From Trichomonas vaginalis G3 (taxonomy: Eukaryota; Parabasalia; Trichomonadida; Trichomonadidae), in contig NC_067203.1 of assembly GCF_026262505.1 (NCBI RefSeq), positions 10,106,001 to 10,170,000 of the forward strand: 64,000 bases of DNA, written 5' to 3'. Under the pieces are notes generated by a model that made no database searches, had not been told where the DNA came from, and worked only from the letters and a program-made list of their open reading frames with translations. Below are positions 1 through 12,042 of the stretch, one piece after another (the stretch's first letter is position 1; each line of letters begins with the position of its first letter). The position numbers and the translations under genes are program-made.

Positions 1-559
1 ACAGCGATAATGGATTTCATGACTTTTAGTATTTCATGCAATCTTAACAAATAGCCTTACAAGTACTTCCAGTGTCCCTAGCTGTCCCTCCTTTTTATAT
101 AACTCCATGACATTTATAATCTCGCGAAACTTAACAGGTAGCATAACAGATTAAAATCAGATGAGGTTTTGAACCAAAATTTCTAAGCAACGTTGTCAAG
201 GATTTTGAGGAACTAGGGACAGAGTGTGGCAAAGTCCAAGATTTAATTTATCTTCATCTGTTTCATCAGCTATCTCATCTAATATGCCAATATTTTATTC
301 ATAACTCGTGGCAAACCCACTAACTTTCATTATGTTCATCTGCATGCTTCATCTGATAGAAAGTATGACTTTCATTATTTCCAGAACTTAATGAAAACTA
401 CTAGGGACAGAGACCATGGCAAAGTTCATGATTTAATTTATTCTCTCACTAACAACAAACACAAATGACAAACACTAACGACAAGTACTAACCTCAGCAC
501 AAATGACAAACACTAACAACAAACACAAACTCCAACACTAACGACAAAAATAAATGTCC
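1..559. repeat. Non-coding outer end of left arm
   Basis: No gene seen. It mirrors 24,937-25,495. It holds two direct copies of a ~40-bp block that begins CTAGGGACAGAG and ends GATTTAATTTA (about 219-258 and 402-442). From about 440 to 550 there are short tandem variants of ACAAACACTAACGACA. Similar CACTAACG words recur near 5,590 and 21,230, beside the HNH gene ends. Confidence 0.7.
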
Positions 560-2563
560 TCACTTCTTAACAAAGTAATATGTGCTTCTTACACCACCAT
601 AGCTCAAACGTTTCTTTTCAAACATCGATTGAAACTTATTTTGAGCCATTGGCTTTAGTCTCTTTTTCTTCAAATACGCCAAGAAATTTTCTTCACATCT
701 TTTCACTTCATAGCCTTCTTTAAACTCCTCCTTGTTAAGTTCTATGAAATCCTTTATCTCATTCTTTGTTGCAATGGCTTCTTCACGAACGACATCGTGA
801 ACTATTTCATTATTGTTCTCATGAACGACCTCCTCACTGTTCTCATGAACTATTTCAACACTGTTCTCATGTATGACCTCCTCACTGTTCTCATGAACTA
901 TTTCAACACTGTTCTCATGTATGACCTCCTCACTGTTCTCATGAACTATTTCAACACTGTTCTCATGTATGACCTCCTTACTGTTCTCATGAACTATTTC
1001 AACACTGTTCTCATGTATGACCTCCTTACTGTTCTCATGAACTATTTCATCATTGCATTCATGTATGACCTCCTCACTGTTCTCATGAACTATTTCATCA
1101 TTGCATTCATGTATGACCTCCTCACTGTTCTCATGAACTATTTCATCATTGCATTCATGTATGACCTCCTCACTGTCTTTCATAAGCGTTTCAAAGTCTC
1201 CTTTACTCATTACTTCAATCTCATGCTGTTCACAATAGTACTTAAACTCACTGTATATGTCTTTGTTGTATGTTATATTGCTTCCCATGTACTCCATGAA
1301 TTTTTCAAGCACTTCTCATAATTCACTGTTTCTTTCTTTCCACGACCTTCTAATATCATACTTGCTTCGTAAATATAACTTCTTGCAGAACCGTCTCGCT
1401 TTCTACTTCTTTCACAAATTCTCTCATCTTGCCACCAAATACATTTGAACTACATGCAAAGAATTCATTCCCTTCGCAAATTCTTTATATCTTCTGTAGC
1501 ACTCTGTACAATTCCATCCGTACAAACTTTTCATAGAACTCCTCGTAAAACATTTGGTAAGGTGTTTTGTTCATTTCGATGAGTTCTTGTTTAGCCCTGG
1601 TGAATGGTATCTTCCTTACATCAAATTCACTTAAATCTTTCTTCATGAAGTACGTCAGTAAGTTTGAATAAAACTCTTCATTAAAGCTTTCAATAAGATT
1701 TGAGAAATATTCGTAATTTCCTTTGTATCTGCTGCTTACTTCAATGACAACAAATCTTCTGTCGTCTTTGTCAATCTTTACTGAGTTGAAGTTGTTAGAT
1801 ATCATGATGATATTACAAACATTCTCTATCTTTCTTACTGGCTGACACTTCTGATTTAAGTCCAACTGAGTCTCTGTTACTATTGACTTTAGTGCGTCGT
1901 GGTTCATGACCTTAGACGTATCGCATGAGCTTAGTTCATTGCATACGATGAGCTTCATGTTCTCAATAGCAGCATTGAATCTACCAACCACATTCTCTAT
2001 TGCCGTTATATTATTGTTGGCGTACTTGCTAATGAGCTCGCATAGAACATTACTAAAGTACATTTCTTACCAGTCCTTGCTTTCCTATTAACAAAACTGT
2101 TCCAGTCTTTCCACAAGGATTTTGAACGATGTAGGCGAACCAGTTCAAAACATACTCATAAAGCTCTTCATCCTCATTACATATGACATCGTGAACATGT
2201 TTCAAATATCCTTCAATAACGTTCTCATCTACTTCATTCAGTACCTCATACTCATATCCTCTGAAATAGCTGTAAATGTCATCTCTTTCGTCAAAGAATC
2301 TCATGCCTGACTTCATAAGAAGTTCTTGTTCTGACCCGCTTCATAAATCATCAGTGCGTTCACATCCTTCTCCTCAATACGTCCTACATAAATACTCTTC
2401 ATGAGCTTATTGAATTCCTTGCTATCTACTGACACAAGTGTTGTTGTGTCTCGTATTCCATCATAATCTTTCACTAGATATGTCATACGTGCTCCGTCAA
2501 TAACAACAACACATCTTCTTAAGTCATTATAACACTAGCTATGTCAATACCGTCCTCACTCAT
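560..2563 (-). pseudogene. Left-arm copy of SF3 helicase gene (broken fossil)
   Basis: Mirror copy of the helicase gene at 22,881-24,936. The helicase core is recognisable (for example CNELSS, IIMISNN and DDRRFVVIEV segments). The downstream part, with the repeated EEVIHENS/VEIVHENS octapeptides and a C-terminal domain ending STYYFVKK, is open over about 250 codons (560-1,312). The gene as a whole is broken, with several breaks. It belongs to the palindromic virus-like element. Confidence 0.85.
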
Positions 2564-3379
2564 GTACTTATTTTTCCTCAATCCTTTAGTGTGAAAGTGT
2601 CTCTAAGTTCTATTTCAAGCAATTCATTTACACATCCTTTGCAATACTTCTCTATAAAATATTTCTGTCGTTCTTTACTAAGTTTTTAAACAGCTCTGAA
2701 AACCATGTGTTTTGACTCAAACATCCTTCACAACTTCTTTCATTCATTCCTAGTTCTTTCATGTCATTATCTTCAACCTCTATGGTCTCATTGACTAAGG
2801 TCAAAGGTTCTTAGCATTGCTGGTCTTATCTGAAACAATGTTTGTGCAACAGGTTTAACTAGTTCAGCAACGTCCTTCCTTAAATATGAATAGCTGTTTC
2901 CACTCATCTTTGCTAACAGTTCTTTCAAACCACTGACAGTAATGATTTCATTGCTGACCTTAGACACTTATTTCTATCATTTGTATTGCTTTTGTGTAAG
3001 GCTTTCGTGAGCATAGGTTGTATATCATTCCTGCAATGTTCATTCATCAATAGTACTAAATCCTTTCTTTGCTGTTGAATGCATAATATCCATTAGTTCC
3101 TGTGTTCGTATGCTGTCTCATAAAATACAACAAGACCTTTGTCATCTATGACGTACTACCGAAAACATTGCTTATATTCTAACCATGAAATAACATCCTC
3201 ATTCATTTATCAAATATGAAGTAAGGTCTTACATACTCTTCACTTAAAGATACTCCACAAAGTACTTGTTAAGCTCTATCCTCGTGAGCGATTTCATTAG
3301 TTTGATATTAGTTCCTTTTGTCATTGTTATCATGTACTTCACTCTCATAGTTCCTTTCAATAGCGTAAAAGTACTTCAT
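2560..3379 (-). pseudogene. Left-arm copy of the ~270-residue helicase-neighbour gene (broken fossil)
   Basis: Mirror copy of the gene at 22,048-22,884, recognisable along its whole length by nucleotide identity but broken in many places. It is adjacent to the helicase copy in the same order and orientation as in the right arm. Product unrecognised. Confidence 0.8.
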
Positions 3380-3719
3380 GTTTCATAACTGCTCTAATTC
3401 TGTTCAAAATTCGTACAACATTTTTAACATTAGTGAAAGAACATGAGCGAAACAACAACATCTAACATTACAGAAAATCAATGACAAGGCCGATGAAAAC
3501 ATTACAGAAGGAGTAGTGAAAATATTGACGAGTTCAGTGAGGAAGAAGATATTGAGGACGTCAATGAGAACGTTAGTGGGGAACAAACTCAATGGAAACA
3601 TTGAGAAATCATGAAGATTATGAGATTTGTACGACATATCCTTTTACTATTCGTCGAAAGAAAAACAAACATATTAAGAGTGAATGCTTAAATAATCATG
3701 GTTATATTGAGCTTAGTTT

Positions 3720-5143
3720 CTATATACGAAAAAAAGAGATCTGACATTGTGTCAGATCTCAGTAAAAGTGACATTTACATGTCAAAAAAATAGAATGAGT
3801 TTAAATAATTAAAATTGAGTGGTAGAGAGTATTGTATGAAATAATATCTCTCACCCTCCAATTCATCCTATGGCGCCGAAAAAATTTTGTGAAATGCGAC
3901 CACATTCACCAAAAATTTCTCGCGCCATATAGAGAACTAGAGCCTGAGGTACTGATACTATCCATGTACCTCGCAGGCTCTATTCCAAGCCAAAATGGCT
4001 AAAAATTGCCCGCAATTGTTCACATTGCGGGCAATTTTTAGCCATTTTGGCTGGGAATTGGAGGTGAGAGTAGTTATTGTATAATAATATAATCTCACAC
4101 CTCCAATTCATCCTATGGCGCCGAAAAAAATTTTGGTGAAATGCGACCACATTTCACCAAAATTCTCGCGCCATATAGAGAAACTAAGAGCCTGTGAGGT
4201 ACTGATACTATCCATGTACCTCGCAGGCTCTAGTTCCAAGCCAAAATGGCTAAAAATTGCCCGCAATTGTTCACATTGCGGCAATTTTTAGCCATTTTGG
4301 CTGGAATTGGAGGGTGAGAGTAGTATTGTATGAAATAATATCTCTCACCCTCCAATTCATCCTATGGCGCCGAAAAAATTTTGGTGAAAGCGACCACATT
4401 CACCAAAATTCTCGCGCCATATAGAGAACTAGAGCCTGTGAGGTACTGATACTATCCATGTACCTCGCAGACTCTAGTTCCAAGCCAAAATGGCTAAAAA
4501 TCCCGCAATTGTTCACATTGCGGCAATTTTTACCATTTTGGCTGGGAATTGGAGGTGAGAGTAGTATTGTATGAAATAATATCTCTCACCCCAATTCATC
4601 CTATGGCGCCCGAAAAAATTTTGGTGAAATGCGACCACATTTCACCAAAATTTCTCGGCGCCATATAGAGAACTAGAGCCGTGAGGTACTGATACATCCA
4701 TGTACCTCGCAGGCTCTAGTTCCAACCAAAATGGCTAAAAATTGCCCGCAATTGTTCACATGCGGCAATTTTTAGCCATTGGCTGGGAATTGGAGGTGAG
4801 AGTAGTATTGTATGAAAATAATACTCTTCACCCTCCAATTCATCCTATGGCGCCGAAAAAATTTTGGTGAAATGCGACCAATTTCACCAAAATTTCTCGG
4901 CGCCATATAGAGAACTAGAGCCTGTGAGTACTGATACTATCCATGTACCTCGCAGCTCTAGTTCCAAGCCAAAATGGCTAAAAATTGCCCGCAAATGTTC
5001 ACATTCCCATCTTTTGTTGGTAAGACGAAGAATATGAAATAAATTATGAAGAAGATAATGATGAATAAAATACTTTTTATATTTTTTGACACGTAAAGTT
5101 GTCACTTTTCTGTCAAACTGTTTTTTATCGTTTCGTAAATAAC
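3720..5143. mobile_element. MITE-like non-autonomous element with internal hairpin satellite
   Basis: Comparison with the uninterrupted right-arm HNH gene delimits the insert. The 5-bp AGTTT lies at both junctions (3,715-3,719 and 5,144-5,148), a likely target duplication. The ends are imperfect inverted repeats: both begin with a TAT(A/T)TACGA word and share an AAAAGTGACA...TGTCAAAAAA stretch 40-70 bp inward. There is no transposase gene. Just inside the left end, AGATCTGACA/TGTCAGATCT forms a perfect short hairpin. The interior is a tandem repeat (separate entry). Superfamily not determined; the 5-bp duplication is tentative because the flanking bases are T-rich. Confidence 0.75.
3820..5010. 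repeat. ~245-bp tandem repeat, each unit with three hairpins
   Basis: About five units. Each contains three near-perfect inverted repeats: TTTTGGTGAAATG / CATTTCACCAAAA, with the GGCGCC-type arms around it; GAGCCTGTGAGGTAC / GTACCTCGCAGGCTC; and a long arm pair built on CCAAAATGGCTAAAAATTGC with a ~10-nt loop (TTGTTCACAT). The units differ mostly by single-base length changes. There is no coding potential. Confidence 0.85.
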
Positions 5144-5759
5144 AGTTTAAACAACAAAACACATTTAAAGCATAGAATTATTTGCAGAACAGTGGATTGA
5201 AAATCCAAACAATTTGAAAGAAATAGACCATATAAATCATATAGAACGGACAACAGAATCTCAAACCTTGTTTGTTCTAAATCTGAAAAACAATAGAAAT
5301 AAAAAACAAGTTGGCGATATAGTTTATGAGTTCGTTGATGAAATATCTGACGAAGCTGTTGAAATAACAGCTTATGGTAAGCATTCGTTTGAGTTCTACT
5401 ATTATGTTGAGAATGAGGACGCATTCTATTATTATACAGGTCTAACTATCGAAAACTTCATATAAACTTTACAAAAAACAGGTGCTGCTTATGTTTCTAT
5501 GATAGATACAGAAAACAAGAGAGTAATCTTATGCATAAACAAATTCAAACGCTTGTACGGCTTCATGTAGGACAAACATTATTTTCAACACTAACGCCAA
5601 CACGTAGGACAAACATTCATGACTAACATTACTGTATAACATAAATGTTTTGTCATGATCATTCATCGTATATGTTTTGTCATGATTTCTTCATCGAATG
5701 AGTGTAAATGACCCAAAATATATTAGGGTAGAAGGGTAGATCTAACCTCATTTCTACCC

Positions 5760-6230
5760 TCTTTGAATTTCGTACGGAATCTCTTCCCTCGGTTTTCCGA
5801 GGGAACAATCATATGAGGAAATTCTCTAAAATTTCTTTATCTGTTGGTTTTCAAACCAATGATATGCTTGCTTTGTAGAACGAAGAGTATTATAAGGCAT
5901 TTTGTGAAGAAATAGCAAGCATGAATTCAGACGTTGCTTTTTATACAAAATTCACACAGGAAAATTCTTGAGTTTTGGTTGAAAGAATACGGTGGAGCCA
6001 AAAGTGGCTCACCTCAAAACAACATTTTATGATCTTACTAAGGCATTTATGAATGAATTCAAAGTATTTGCATACATCCTGACCTCGTTCAATTTTGTTG
6101 TTGAATTCAGCAAAAATAATGTTTACATAATGTTTTTCACTGTTACCATGTTACCATGTTACCATGTTGCTACCAGGTTAATTAACTTCTCTTAAAATTA
6201 CTGACAACATGACATTTAGACAACAGTCCA
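5760..6230. other. Non-satellite island in left arm (mirror of 20,600-21,090)
   Basis: Single-copy sequence between the HNH gene and the main satellite, damaged relative to the right-arm version. It ends with the conserved module at 6,141-6,233. See the right-arm entry for possible coding content. Confidence 0.6.
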
Positions 6231-6233
6231 GAA
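6141..6233 (-). promoter_or_regulatory. Conserved iteron-like module, left-arm copy
   Basis: Read on the minus strand: GTTGTCTAAATGTCATGTTG, then AATTTTAAGAGAAGTTAA, then about three copies of an 8-bp ACATGGTA-type word. The same arrangement, with different triplet words, is amplified in the Polinton at 50.8-51.1 and 53.5-54.9 kb. Function unknown. The three short direct repeats and the nearby helicase gene would suit a replication initiator site. Confidence 0.6.
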
Positions 6234-9200
6234 ATAAACTTCTTCGTAAATGTTTGTCATGATTTCATCGTAAATGTTTGTATGACCTCATCGTAAATGT
6301 TTTGTCAAACATGAACGTAAAGTTTTGTCATGATTTCTGTATATGTTTTGTCATACCTCATCGTAAATGTTTTGTCAAACATGAACGTAAATGTTTTGTC
6401 AGATTTCTTCGTATATGTTTTGTCATGACCTCAACGTATATGTTTTGTCATGATTTCATCGTAAATGTTTGTCATGACCTCATCGTAAATGTTTTTGTCA
6501 AACATGAACGTAAATGTTTTGTCATGATTTCTTCGTTATGTTTTGTCATGACCTCATCGTAAATGTTTGTCAAATGAACGTAAATTTTTGTCATGATTCT
6601 TCGTATATTTTTGTCATGACCTCATCGTATATGTTTTGTCATGATTTCTTCGTATATGTTTTGTCATGACCTCATCGTATTGTTTTTCAAACATGAACGT
6701 AAATGTTTTGTCATGATTTCGTATATGTTTTGTCATTGATTTCATCGTAAATTTTGTCAAGACTTCATCGTATATGTTTGTCATGATTTCATCGTAAATG
6801 ATTTTCAAGACTTCATCGTATATTGTCATGATTTCATCGTAAATGTTTTGTCATGACTTCATCGTATATTTTGTCATGACTTCATCGTAATGAGCGTATA
6901 TGCTTTTCAAACATTAGCGTAAATGATCCAAAAATAATGTTTAGGGTAGATGTTAGATCTAACCTCATTTCTACCCTCATTTCTACCCTCAGCCGCTAAG
7001 CGGCGAGACCAAAGGTCTTGAATTTTCATACGGAATCTCTTCGTTTATGTTTTGTCAAGACTTCTTCATCGTAAATGTTTTGTCAAGACTTCTTCATCGT
7101 AAATGTTTTGTCATGATCATTCATCGTATATGTTTTGTCAAGACTCTCATCGTAATGAGTGTAAATTTGTTTGTCAAACATGAGCGTAAATGTTTGTCAT
7201 GATTTCTTCATCGTTTATGTTTTGTCATGACTTTTCATCGTAATGAGCGTATATGGTCAAGACTTCTTCATCGTAATGAGTGTAAATGTTTTGTCGAACC
7301 TTCACTTTTTTGACGAAGTGCAAATCTTCACTTCGTGTCAAAACTTCTTCGTAAATGTTTTGTCATGATCATTCATCGTTTATGTTTTGTCATGATTTCT
7401 TCATCGGAATGAGCGTAAATGACCCAAAAATAATGTTTAGGGTAGATGGTTAGATCTAACCTCATTTCTACCCTCATTTCTACCCTCATGAATTTTCATG
7501 ATTTCTTCATCGTAATGAGCGTAAATGTTTTGTCATGATTTCTTCATCGTAATGAGCGTACATGTTTTGTCATGATTTCTTCATCGTACATGTTTTGTCA
7601 TGATTTCTTCATCGGAATGAGCGTAAATGACCCAAAAATAATGTTTAGGGTAGATGGTTAGATCTAACCTCATTTCTACCCTCATTTCTACCCTCATGAA
7701 TTTTCATGATTTCTTCATCGTAATGAGCGTAAATGTTTTGTCAAACATGAACGTAAATGTTTTGTCGAACCTTCACTTTTTTGACGAAGTGCAAATCTTC
7801 ACTTTGTGTCAAAACTTCTTCGTAAATGTTTTGTCAAGACTTCTTCATCGTAATGAGCGTAAATGTTTTGTCATGATTTCTTCATCGTAATGAGTGTAAA
7901 TGTTTTGTCATGATTTCTTCATCGTACATGTTTTGTCATGATTTCTTCATCGGAATGAGCGTAAATGACCCAAAAATAATGTTTAGGGTAGATGGTTAGA
8001 TCTAACCTCATTTCTACCCTCATTTCTACCCTCATGAATTTTCATGATTTCTTCATCGTAATGAGCGTAAATGTTTTGTCAAACATGAACGTAAATGTTT
8101 TGTCGAACCTTCACTTTTTTGACGAAGTGCAAATCTTCACTTTGTGTCAAAACTTCTTCGTAAATGTTTTGTCAAGACTTCTTCATCGTAATGAGCGTAA
8201 ATGTTTTGTCATGATTTCTTCATCGTAATGAGCGTACATGTTTTGTCATGATTTCTTCATCGGAATGAGCGTAAATGACCCAAAAATAATGTTTAGGGTA
8301 GATGGTTAGATCTAACCTCATTTCTACCCTCATTTCTACCCTCATGAATTTTCATGATTTCTTCATCGTAATGAGCGTAAATGTTTTGTCAAACATGAGC
8401 GTAAATGTTTTGTCATGATTTCTTCATCGTAATGAGCGTATATGTTTTGTCAAACATGAACGTAAATGTTTTGTCAAACATGAGCGTAAATGTTTTGTCA
8501 AGACTTCTTCATCGTAATGAGCGTACATGTTTTGTCATGATTTCTTCATCGGAATGAGCGTAAATGACCCAAAAATAATGTTTAGGGTAGATGGTTAGAT
8601 CTAACCTCATTTCTACCCTCATTTCTACCCTCATGAATTTTCATGATTTCTTCATCGTAATGAGCGTAAATGTTTTGTCAAACATGAACGTAAATGTTTT
8701 GTCGAACCTTCACTTTTTTGACGAAGTGCAAATCTTCACTTTGTGTCAAAACTTCTTCGTAAATGTTTTGTCAAGACTTCTTCATCGTAATGAGCGTAAA
8801 TGTTTTGTCATGATTTCTTCATCGTAATGAGCGTACATGTTTTGTCATGATTTCTTCATCGGAATGAGCGTAAATGACCCAAAAATAATGTTTAGGGTAG
8901 ATGGTTAGATCTAACCTCATTTCTACCCTCATTTCTACCCTCATGAATTTTCATGATTTCTTCATCGTAATGAGCGTATATGTTTTGTCAAGACTTCTTC
9001 ATCGTAATGAGTGTAAATGTTTTGTCGAACCTTCACTTTTTTGACGAAGTGCAAATCTTCACTTCGTGTCAAAACTTCTTCGTAAATGTTTTGTCATGAT
9101 CATTCATCGTTTATGTTTTGTCATGATTTCTTCATCGTAATGAGTGTAAATGTTTTGTCAAACATGAACGTAAATGTTTTGTCAAACATGAACGTAAATG

Positions 9201-10581
9201 TTTTGTCAAGACTTCTTCATCGTAAATGTTTTGTCATGATTTCTTCATCGTAATGAGCGTAAATGTTTTGTCAAACATGAACGTAAATGTTTTGTCGAAC
9301 CTTCACTTTTTTGACGAAGTGCAAATCTTCACTTCGTGTCAAAACTTCTTCGTAAATGTTTTGTCATGATTTCTTCATCGTAATGAGTGTAAATATTTTG
9401 TCATGATCATTCATCGTTTATGTTTTGTCATGATTTCTTCATCGTAATGAGTGTAAATGTTTTGTCAAACATGAACGTAAATGTTTTGTCAAACATGAAC
9501 GTAAATGTTTTGTCAAGACTTCTTCATCGTAAATGTTTTGTCATGATTTCTTCATCGTAATGAGCGTAAATGTTTTGTCAAACATGAACGTAAATGTTTT
9601 GTCGAACCTTCACTTTTTTGACGAAGTGCAAATCTTCACTTCGTGTCAAAACTTCTTCGTAAATGTTTTGTCATGATTTCTTCATCGTATATGCTTTGTC
9701 AAACATGAGCGTAAATGTTTTGTCATGATTTCTTCATCGTAATGAGTGTAAATGTTTTGTCATGATCATTCATCGTTTATGTTTTGTCATGATTTCTTCA
9801 TCGTAATGAGCGTAAATGTTTTGTCATGATTTCTTCATCGTAAATGTTTTGTCAAAACTTCTTCGTAATGAACGTATATGCTTTGTCAAACATGAGCGTA
9901 TATGTTTTGTCATGATTTCTTCATCGTAATGAGTGTAAATGTTTTGTCAAACATGAGCGTAAATGTTTTGTCATGATTTCTTCATCGTAATGAGCGTAAA
10001 TGATCCAAAAATAATGTTTATGTTAGAATGTTAGATCTCACCTCTTTTCTCACCTCTTTTCTCACCTCATTGAATTTTCATGATTTCTTCATCGTATATG
10101 CTTTGTCAAACATGAACGTACATGTTTTGTCGAAACTTCATCGTATATGTTTTGTCATGATTTCATCGTAAATGATTTGTCGAAACTTCTTCATCGTAAT
10201 GAGTGTAAATGTTTTGTCAAACATGAGCGTAAATGTTTTGTCAAGACTTCTTCATCGTAATGAGTGTAAATGATCCAAAAATAATGTTTATGTTAGAATG
10301 TTAGATCTAACACCTTTTCTAACATGTTTTCTAACATGGAGGATTTCATCGTAAATGTTTTGTCAAGACTTCTTCATCGTAATGAGTGTAAATGATCCAA
10401 AAATAATGTTTATGTTAGAATGTTAGATCTAACACCTTTTCTAACATGTTTTCTAACATGGAGGATTTCATTAGATATACACATTATTTGCTGAAAGTAT
10501 CCTAAAAATATTTGATGGACTTTAACTAAAATAATGTTTATGGAAGAATGTGTATATCTAATGAAACAGTAAAGTATTATA

Positions 10582-11882
10582 TAGGGTGTCCAAAGGTGCG
10601 TTTAGCACAGCGCTCTATATGAGACTATTAAAGGAGATATATGCTGATTATAAATATATAATAAAAAATATGAATATATGTATATGATGAGTATGTTGTA
10701 TTTTGGCGCCATGCCGGGATATAAAATGAATTTTGAGACAAGAGGCGGTTTCGCGGGAAATTTTGGCGGGATTTTTTTCATTTTTTTAATGAATCATAAA
10801 GAAAACATCCTCGCTCTTGCAAAAAAATGCAAAGACTGTAAAAAATCTACGAGACATTGGTAAAATGCTTCGGTATGGATGCTCCTATCTATTCCACTGT
10901 AACGTATCATGTTAGGATGTATCACTTCATGAACAAAAAGGCGCCCATCATAAAAATTGACAAAAAATCGCCGGATCAAAGAAAAATCAAAGCAATTCTT
11001 CAAGCGCTAGATGAAGACCCAAGAGCATCACTCAGAAGGATAGAGGAGATGACAAAGATACCACGTACAACAGTCAGTTATTATATGCACAATTATTTGA
11101 ACTACAAACTAGCGTATACACGTTGGGTTCCGCACAACCTTAATTCAGTTCAAAAAAAATCTAGAGTCCAATCTTCGAAAGAGCTCCTCTCTATATTGGG
11201 TGCGTATCAATCCAAGAAGTTTCGCTTTTTAGTAACAGGGGACGAGTCTTGGTTTCAATATGCAACAGAAGCCAAAATCATGTGGATCCCGAAGGATGAA
11301 AATCCGCAAACATTCCCGAAGAAAAAATTGACACACCAATGATGATGTTGTCGGTTTTTTGGGGCGTGAATGGCATCATCGCAATTGATATTCTTCAAAA
11401 ACCTAATACGATGAATGCTCAGTATCTAATTGACAATGTTCTTACTCAAATTATCAATTCTGATGAGTTTGAGAAATCCAAACAACAAAAACAAAAGTTT
11501 GCAATTCATTTTGATAATTCAAGAGTTCACAAAAGTCATAAGGTAATGAATTACTTGGTGGAAAACAATGTCAAAGTTGTTCCAAACCCAATTTATTCAC
11601 CTGATATTGCACCCTCTGACTTTTATTTATTCGGCACGCTAAAAAGAGAGCTGAAGGACGCAAATTCGCGAGTCCAGATGATCTTGAAAATTTTGTAAGA
11701 GAGCAATTTGAGCAATTTTCTCATGATGATTTAAAGCGTGTCTTTCAAGCCTGGATCGATCGCTGCGAACGCGTGATTGAATCCAATGGTGATTATATTT
11801 AAATAAACTTTATATATATGTAACTTGTTTATTTCTATTCGCAGTATTCAGGTTTGTGCTAAACACACCTTTGGACACCCTA
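10582..11882 (+). mobile_element. mariner element (Tc1/mariner superfamily)
   Basis: A 1,301-bp insertion with inverted ends beginning TAGGGTGTCCAAAGGTG. TA is duplicated at 10,580-10,581 and 11,883-11,884. The empty site is preserved next door (GTATTATATCTATT at ~11,967), which fixes the boundaries within the TATA ambiguity. Its size and DD34D-type transposase fit the mariners known from Trichomonas. A second 3' end lies at 26,654-26,818. Confidence 0.93.
10789..11802 (+). pseudogene. mariner transposase, frameshifted
   Basis: It would cut and join its own ends at TA sites. Visible parts: an N-terminal helix-turn-helix region (RKIKAILQALDEDPRASLRR), then the DDE catalytic domain with first Asp in VTGDESWFQY, second in AIHFDNSRVHKS, and third in YSPDIAPSDFYLF, giving mariner DD34D spacing. 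The start chosen is the ATG at 10,789 (MNHKENILALAKKC). The frame changes at least twice around 10,850-10,880, once near 11,340 where the two longest frames overlap, and once near 11,650. The last segment ends at 11,802 with ESNGDYI. At ~338 codons the total length is normal for mariner, but this copy cannot encode an intact transposase. Confidence 0.92.
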
Positions 11883-12042
11883 TATCTATTAAATCGTCTA
11901 TGATGTAAATTGTGTATAGAATGAAATGAAGGAAGAATGTTTATGTTAGATGAAACAGTAAAGTATTATATCTATTAAATCGTCTATGATGTAAATTGTG
12001 TATAGAATGAAATGAAGGAAGAATGTGTATATCTAATGAAAT

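Larger units (their letters stand above)
3443..5570 (+). pseudogene. Left-arm copy of HNH endonuclease gene, interrupted by a MITE-like element (fossil)
   Basis: Mirror copy of the HNH gene at 21,273-21,977. Its two ends match the right-arm gene, but a 1.4 kb element (3,720-5,143) sits inside the segment that encodes the HNH core. The copy is also broken elsewhere. An uninterrupted counterpart exists in the right arm, so the insertion postdates the duplication or was lost from the other arm. Confidence 0.85.
5640..10460. repeat. Left-arm satellite (TTTTGTCATGATTTCTTCATC family)
   Basis: Dense minisatellite in which words such as CGTAAATGTTTTGTCA recur every 25-40 bp. The sub-motifs are: a TCATGATTTCTTCATCG block; an AACATGAACGTAAATG block; a ~45-bp unit whose arms GACGAAGTG / CACTTCGTGTC fold back (about seven copies from 7,300 to 9,650); and a unit with the 14-bp palindrome GGTTAGATCTAACC followed by ATTTCTACCCTC copies. 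Open frames across it are by-products of the repeat and are not called genes. Around 5,700-6,235 the array is interrupted by non-satellite sequence. Confidence 0.9.
10461..12042. other. Axis of the palindrome (spacer between arms)
   Basis: Between the oppositely oriented satellites lies a spacer with its own inverted repeat: TTTCATTAGATATACACATT at ~10,466 and its complement at ~10,542, enclosing ~60 bp, with the complement again at ~12,025. A ~68-bp segment (AGTATTATATCTATTAAATC onward) is directly repeated at 11,883-11,949 and 11,966-12,030. The mariner is inserted in one of these copies. Confidence 0.75.

Noticed and set aside
797-1321. Plus-strand frame of MNYFNTVLMYDLLTVL repeats
   Set aside because: It is the antisense of the helicase-tail octapeptide repeat; the minus-strand reading has the conserved C-terminal domain.
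7654-8827. Repeated 78-residue open frames (MVRSNLISTLISTLMNFHDF) and many similar frames to 19.6 kb
   Set aside because: They are translations of the satellite. The same peptide appears wherever the repeat block recurs, and the frames follow the repeat period.
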